In this document: piece after piece, positions 56,001-57,237 of the stretch
How the letters are laid out: every line of letters starts with the position of its first letter
Position numbering within the stretch: the stretch's first letter is position 1
Origin: Saprospirales bacterium
GTDB lineage: Bacteria > Bacteroidota > Bacteroidia > Chitinophagales > Saprospiraceae
Direction: 5' to 3'
NCBI GenBank assembly: GCA_007695035.1
Contig: REEO01000044.1
Location: 1 to 57,237 of the forward strand
Length of the DNA stretch: 57,237 bases
Made by a program: the position numbers and the translations under genes
The notes under the pieces: generated by a model
The model's database searches: none
What the model was told of the DNA's origin: nothing
Seen by the model: only the letters and a program-made list of their open reading frames with translations

Positions 56001-57237
56001 CAGGCGAGTTGCAACCTCTACTATAAGTGGAGTAGAATGTGAGACTAGTTCGAATGAAGTGAGGATTACGGTAAACAACTTTACTTCGGCCAATACCATC
56101 TCTTCAGATGAAACCATCTGTGAGGATGAAATTTCCGATTTGACTGGAAATGCTGTGTCTGCTGACGGAACTGTAACCTACCAGTGGCAAGACAGCACCC
56201 TTACAGGGACCTGGGAGGATATTTCCGGGGCGACAAGTCAAAACTACACTACCGAACCTTTGGAAGAGGATACCTGGTTCAGAAGAATTGCTACTACTAC
56301 ATTGAACTCCGTTGAATGTCTGGACACCTCCAATGTAGTGCGGGTGACCGTTAATAATCTGGATCCCGGAACCATTGATGGTGATCAAACCATTTGCGAA
56401 GGAGATACACCTTCACTATTGACATCTACTGCAGAGGCTTTCGGTGATTCTGATACTACTTATCAGTGGCAATTCAGTATGGATAACGAGAACTTTTCAA
56501 ATGTAGCCCAAATAGGCGATCCGGGAGATGATACATATGGAGATGCAGCCCAGTATCAGCCACCTGCTTTGACAGAAGATACCTGGTTCCGGAGGGAAGT
56601 TAGGTCTGTCCTGAATGGAACAGAATGCATCGAGTATTCCGATACCGTTTTGGTTTTGGTTAATAATTTAGTACCGGGAGAAATAGGATCTGATCAGGAG
56701 ATATGCGAAGGAGGAGCCCCGGATGAATTTACATCTGAAGTAGACGGTTCAGGAGATGGAGACATTTCCTATCAATGGCAGGACAGCATTGTGGGTGGAG
56801 CCTGGACAAATATTGGTGGAGCCACAGACCCCACATTCCAGGCCGGAACTCTTATTGAGGATACCTGGTTTAGGAGGGTTGCGACATCGACAATAATGGG
56901 TGATCCTGTTACTTGCGATGCCATTTCCAACATAATTCAGGTGGCCGTAGTGGACGATCCGGCTGTCGATGTGCATCCAGTAGGTGCGACTGTTTGTGAG
57001 GGAGGAAGTCACGACATGTTTATTGAATCCTCAGGAGGGACTCCTTCACTCAACTACCAATGGTTTGAAAGTACAGATGGCATTAATTTTGACACTATAT
57101 TTGGACAGATGGATTCTACGATAACAGTGGGTCCACTGACCCAAACCACTTTCTACTTTATTGAAGTCAGTTCAGATGGCAATGGTTGTGAAACTATAAA
57201 TAGCGATACCGTTGAAGTTGAGGTGGTAGACGATCCT
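44065..57237 (+). CDS. Giant secreted multi-domain surface protein (PKD/DUF11/Ig-like repeats), 3' end outside window
   Basis: At least 4,391 residues in one frame without a stop. It starts with a signal peptide (MKQFYLSFIRVLFVGLAFVF, cleavage near NANSQ28). Residues about 30-1350 are PKD-like modules (DAGPDQ..C, GTW....GP, Y.F.WT). Residues about 1351-1875 hold four DUF11-like modules (LTDDL..AF..CDS), the last incomplete. Residues about 1876-2130 are again PKD-like, and 2131-2313 are Ig-like modules. Residues 2314-3352 and 3353-4391 are two identical blocks of eleven Ig-like modules (ICEGG, YQWQDS, TTFYRV, VVDDP). It is probably exported by Sec and then T9SS; the sorting tail would lie beyond the window. 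Adhesion or gliding is a likely role, not shown. Confidence 0.9.
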   Translation, partial: MKQFYLSFIRVLFVGLAFVFLFNDANSQNCTVNAGIFREWCTTENIQLFGNLQGLPQAGSLQWSQIGGPTVIIDDPLSETTSITGAQGGNTYQFRLVARCVDGSRVFDDVTYLVNETPTTDAGPNVSGCPGSYFLNASSVETDETGIWTVEGTNNGVSIVDVNDPNTEITLLQGAGGITTLRWTVINDLTGCEAFDEITVTNCGGTSVVDAGPDQVLDECFTLTTSTTLAASSAGFGGPGCGQLGTWSVVSGPNLPTFGNINSPTSSLSNLIEGTYVLRWTVTGTCASGTDLVTIEVPEPVGEVTGAIIVGGSRVFCDGRTQTVLQGNQPQLVNEVVLWECISGPCGSVVFGNPNQPITTVSGLDGTSSYTFRYIISNPVIGCSDSSTARVSYADPPTIDIASDVILPCGETVADVSFTATGGNIVEWRLIDGPDISSPTSWSTVGSSPFSIPGFSPSGTYTLEMRNRSVEGNACTAATDQATIISSGLANLANAGTDQLLACNVFSTELAGNDPLDGGGVGVGTWSQVEGPTDAIIQDPNDEDSPISNLEPGQYTFRWIVTDGLFCPPNQDDVIVRVADTIPFFVDAGPDQTVCYGTPIQLEGNEPGLNEVGVWTVVPEAGVEFTDSTLFNTVVNGLQPNTSYTFTWTIFNGCGSISDEVVIFANNIEGPIQADAGFDFCLPNDTTSITMNANPPGSGTGTWTQVSGPMVTIVDENDPETEISGFSNDTSYFFEWRIETDPFCAATRDTVIVTLSDEITPPDAGMDQTVCGDSVSLNANTPLVGDGMWTQAFGPVGPVIDDPSDPNTAVTNLDFGVAYTFRWTVSLDGCAPLSDDMIVVASQPADSAMVSEDTLGVCGLNSVTLNGNAVSNGIWTTVSGPNIPTISPINAPNATASGLLMGTYRFGWNSRGGEFCPVLRDTVVVEVVPIANAGDSQEYCDSINAVNLVGNTASTGSWSYVAGSGPNVPTLDSTSANSATASGLVSGDPYLFVYSISAGAGDSICQSTDTTSVQLFGDPSPAVAGDDQELCDQDSFFLSATPPVIGVGEWSVVTTNPAGLSGNFVDPDSPETIFENAEPGVYILQWTVVNDGCGASNGDQITIDNWVAPDTADAGPDILQVCDNQVTLMGNDPVNGVGNWTLIDQPGGADAEILNPILFNTTVIDMDEPGEYTFVWTISSGDTICPPTSDTMVVQIEQIPDPALAGDDQFVCDSFEVQLDAAPIDTGIGEWFVVFSLANPDFADPSDPKTIVSDLDYGTHIFEWVTTEGNCVFRDTMTIFVSRPTQVPDLSSTSNLICQFDPLFLIAAPLTSCFDLSATDPFSNIATASGSNFSDSTVIVSDMVDLVAQESPEVVIDKRLMNTVFHIDGSVSISFEFEIINSGNVPINLVSLSDDLSTAFSPCDSIEVVSLFSSNLLINSDFDGVSDVQLLDTIQMLNPGVQETIDLTIRIFDNGCDLLNNSPYTNLASLSAGSINTIDSIIVDLVEMPELLLEKREISTVEVADTVVTISYEFILTNSGNADIDSLNLTDDLEAAFAPCDSIVVDDLSSPFFSVNANFDGKMDTQLLVSGQSINADDQQSVFLTITIYDDGCDFDSIRPFTNVANLTGVSPSDSIMMATDTVDTEGVEMPGIAFTKSETSTVFNLDGSVSISFDFLLENTGNVDLDSLSLTDDLLSAFSPCDSFEIISFTSTGLVINGDYDGDSNTEMLVAGQSLGAGDQQTVNLTIRIYDNNCDLIGNSPYTNSATFSGMPTSDTTLFGSDGASINLEEMPMLDLMKQEISTIENIDGSVSISYKFILTNSGNSDLTNISLTDNLAEAFQSCELFEIDTLFSPYFLTNGSFDGILNTEMLEAGQTLISGDQQSVFLTVNLYDLAIGTWSFLSGPTMPFIIDPTNNTTQVIGTIPGTYTFRFTSSSQGCPDEFDDVMIQIDEQPNLAQIFITNLVGCAPDPGDSLVLNLSANSPSGSEIGTWENVDGNPAELEFDDANDPNTNVGGFTVVGSPAIYSLRWVLSIGDCFEEDTRQIHVWEQPSESNAGSNDTLCGASSFTLIGNDPDVGEGTWLRISGPSGITITDPTSNTTTVTGVNPNVEAEWEFAWIISNGPACDQNSDTVSILNYAPLDAGVIVGEEICIDGTHTFNASPSGGNGNYSYEWQQSTGDCSAPIWVAAVGATNSPMYTTPPLSDTTSYRVIVSDDGVCINDTSNCATVTVVNDPEITFQPQPTDTICEGGVVGILIEATGGTPFLQYQLQDSLPGGSWDSVTTVSGGTIFEFFIGSLATGEYFYRVIVSATGDGCVSDTSDLKQVVVVDDPEIVVHPDSSNLCLGETDTLRVVADGGTGVFSYQWQNSSSGTGSWSDISGANGDSLVVGPLTDNQFYRVQVTQSGQGCDAMTSAVAGVYSPRITGQPDGDEVCDQAEYTMIVETEPGMPGNPIDYSFQWQDSLPGGSWENVTDGTGANSNTFTTAPLESAEGEYHYRVIVSVDDPDCGDIISDEVVVNVVPDPTVVQQPDDIFVCVGGSDTLRIQGSDGTPALMYQWQDSVSGAMGWDTIQGATDTFFVTPALTETTFFRVLITADGLACDDAITGVATATVYDDPVIVDITPDSTICEGGDIDLIPVVTKDNPGPLMFQWQSSSSSSGPWTDLGTDSIQNAGTLTETTFFRVIVTQDENGCETISSPIEVEVVDDPNVTLQPIGASICEGGFHAMEIAAAGGTPELLYQWQDSSDSQGNWMDIEDSTGVTLITDTLFETTFYRVRVSAEGVGCATTFSDEVEVTVFDDPNITVQPANDTICENETTMLSVTAEGGTPNLVYQWYISSDGNSFTLISGATDDEYMTDPLLENTFYYVEVDAGGVGCDMVNSDTVLVFVNNVEGGEIEEDQTICEGETPDEITNVTLATGDGTITYQWQDSIDGENWTDIAGATGTAFQPPALTEDTWYRRVATSTISGVECETSSNEVRITVNNFTSANTISSDETICEDEISDLTGNAVSADGTVTYQWQDSTLTGTWEDISGATSQNYTTEPLEEDTWFRRIATTTLNSVECLDTSNVVRVTVNNLDPGTIDGDQTICEGDTPSLLTSTAEAFGDSDTTYQWQFSMDNENFSNVAQIGDPGDDTYGDAAQYQPPALTEDTWFRREVRSVLNGTECIEYSDTVLVLVNNLVPGEIGSDQEICEGGAPDEFTSEVDGSGDGDISYQWQDSIVGGAWTNIGGATDPTFQAGTLIEDTWFRRVATSTIMGDPVTCDAISNIIQVAVVDDPAVDVHPVGATVCEGGSHDMFIESSGGTPSLNYQWFESTDGINFDTIFGQMDSTITVGPLTQTTFYFIEVSSDGNGCETINSDTVEVEVVDDPEIVVHPDSSNLCLGETDTLRVVADGGTGVFSYQWQNSSSGTGSWSDISGANGDSLVVGPLTDNQFYRVQVTQSGQGCDAMTSAVAGVYSPRITGQPDGDEVCDQAEYTMIVETEPGMPGNPIDYSFQWQDSLPGGSWENVTDGTGANSNTFTTAPLESAEGEYHYRVIVSVDDPDCGDIISDEVVVNVVPDPTVVQQPDDIFVCVGGSDTLRIQGSDGTPALMYQWQDSVSGAMGWDTIQGATDTFFVTPALTETTFFRVLITADGLACDDAITGVATATVYDDPVIVDITPDSTICEGGDIDLIPVVTKDNPGPLMFQWQSSSSSSGPWTDLGTDSIQNAGTLTETTFFRVIVTQDENGCETISSPIEVEVVDDPNVTLQPIGASICEGGFHAMEIAAAGGTPELLYQWQDSSDSQGNWMDIEDSTGVTLITDTLFETTFYRVRVSAEGVGCATTFSDEVEVTVFDDPNITVQPANDTICENETTMLSVTAEGGTPNLVYQWYISSDGNSFTLISGATDDEYMTDPLLENTFYYVEVDAGGVGCDMVNSDTVLVFVNNVEGGEIEEDQTICEGETPDEITNVTLATGDGTITYQWQDSIDGENWTDIAGATGTAFQPPALTEDTWYRRVATSTISGVECETSSNEVRITVNNFTSANTISSDETICEDEISDLTGNAVSADGTVTYQWQDSTLTGTWEDISGATSQNYTTEPLEEDTWFRRIATTTLNSVECLDTSNVVRVTVNNLDPGTIDGDQTICEGDTPSLLTSTAEAFGDSDTTYQWQFSMDNENFSNVAQIGDPGDDTYGDAAQYQPPALTEDTWFRREVRSVLNGTECIEYSDTVLVLVNNLVPGEIGSDQEICEGGAPDEFTSEVDGSGDGDISYQWQDSIVGGAWTNIGGATDPTFQAGTLIEDTWFRRVATSTIMGDPVTCDAISNIIQVAVVDDPAVDVHPVGATVCEGGSHDMFIESSGGTPSLNYQWFESTDGINFDTIFGQMDSTITVGPLTQTTFYFIEVSSDGNGCETINSDTVEVEVVDDP
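48115..49690 (+). repeat. Four DUF11-like modules in tandem, last one truncated
   Basis: The modules begin near 48115, 48529, 48955 and 49381. The second and third are each exactly 426 bp (142 codons). All share ISxSYEFxLxNSGNxDLxSLSLTDDL, of which the core is NSGN and LTDDL, a conserved CDS and a (Q)Q.V.LTI.IYD ending. The fourth stops at VNLYD (about 49686) and runs straight into a PKD-type GTW motif. Confidence 0.75.
51004..54120 (+). repeat. 3,117-bp super-repeat, copy 1 (eleven Ig-like modules)
   Basis: It encodes 1,039 residues with eleven Ig-like modules of about 90-100 residues. The modules themselves have diverged from each other (shared words ICEGG, YQWQDS, SDxVxVxVxDDP). The copy matches 54121-57237 at every position checked, with a period of 3,117 bp. 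The shared tract begins 12 bp earlier, at 50992. Confidence 0.95.
54121..57237 (+). repeat. 3,117-bp super-repeat, copy 2, ending at window edge
   Basis: An exact second copy of 51004-54120 at all places compared, including synonymous sites and the antisense reading frames. It ends with GACGATCCT, the same word that precedes copy 1, exactly at the last base of the window. Confidence 0.95.

Noticed and set aside
51511-57012. Several minus-strand reading frames of 65-94 codons occurring twice with a spacing of 3,117 bp
   Set aside because: They are antisense shadows of the giant gene; their exact repetition only reflects the super-repeat, and none has start signals or family resemblance.
44065-57237. 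Possible CRISPR-like or satellite array because of many repeated words
   Set aside because: The periodicity is at protein level (90-142-codon modules in one open frame); there are no short identical DNA repeats with unique spacers.

Overview
The window reads as chromosomal DNA of a Bacteroidota bacterium, most likely from the Saprospiria/Lewinella side of the phylum (inference). The support is: several TonB-dependent receptors with an N-terminal carboxypeptidase-regulatory-like domain, a GLPGLI-family protein, two proteins with type IX secretion (T9SS) type A sorting tails, a Bacteroidota-style alanine dehydrogenase, promoters of the TAnnTTTG (-7) type, and a giant surface protein of PKD/Ig-like modules.

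Region by region. 1-88: 3' part of a tRNA-Pro and its terminator. 161-5453: M20 amidohydrolase facing a minus-strand run of biotin carboxylase, arginine deiminase, 4HBT thioesterase and YihY membrane protein. 6016-8736: a coiled-coil gene pair of unknown function, then a DUF2911 secreted protein. 8851-10471: lipoprotein and ruvB. 10472-12554: a mostly non-coding stretch with a small PspC-like gene, dispersed repeats, and a 176-bp palindromic MITE flanked by a clean 4-bp target duplication. 12555-14926: queE, ald, tsaE. 15113-15403: a sister copy of the dispersed repeat. 15728-17674: gyrB. 17898-21426: TonB receptor plus GLPGLI operon. 21904-24941: T9SS cargo, inorganic pyrophosphatase, ECF sigma factor. 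25457-29279: universal stress protein, BCCT transporter and an outer-membrane barrel gene split by a frameshift. 29824-32551: yidD and a ZnuD-like TonB receptor with a palindromic operator candidate. 32725-36236: sahH, a YciO-family gene and a GT2 glycosyltransferase. 36228-43169: two divergent TonB receptors, the second in an operon with a T9SS-secreted alpha/beta-hydrolase-like protein whose nucleophile elbow lacks serine. 43316-43445: a possible small RNA.

From 44065 to the right edge (13,173 bp, 4,391 codons) one uninterrupted reading frame encodes the N-terminal part of a giant secreted surface protein. It has PKD-like modules, then four DUF11-like modules of about 142 residues with the last cut short in mid-module, then further PKD- and Ig-like modules. 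It ends in two copies, identical wherever compared, of a 3,117-bp (1,039-residue) super-repeat of eleven Ig-like domains. The window ends exactly at the end of the second copy.

Much of the content is envelope biology: receptors, secreted cargo, an outer-membrane barrel, membrane-stress candidates and a giant adhesin-like protein, mixed with housekeeping genes. I found no CRISPR array, prophage or complete insertion sequence. The most unusual items are the super-repeat, the abrupt module junction near 49690, the MITE and the split barrel gene.
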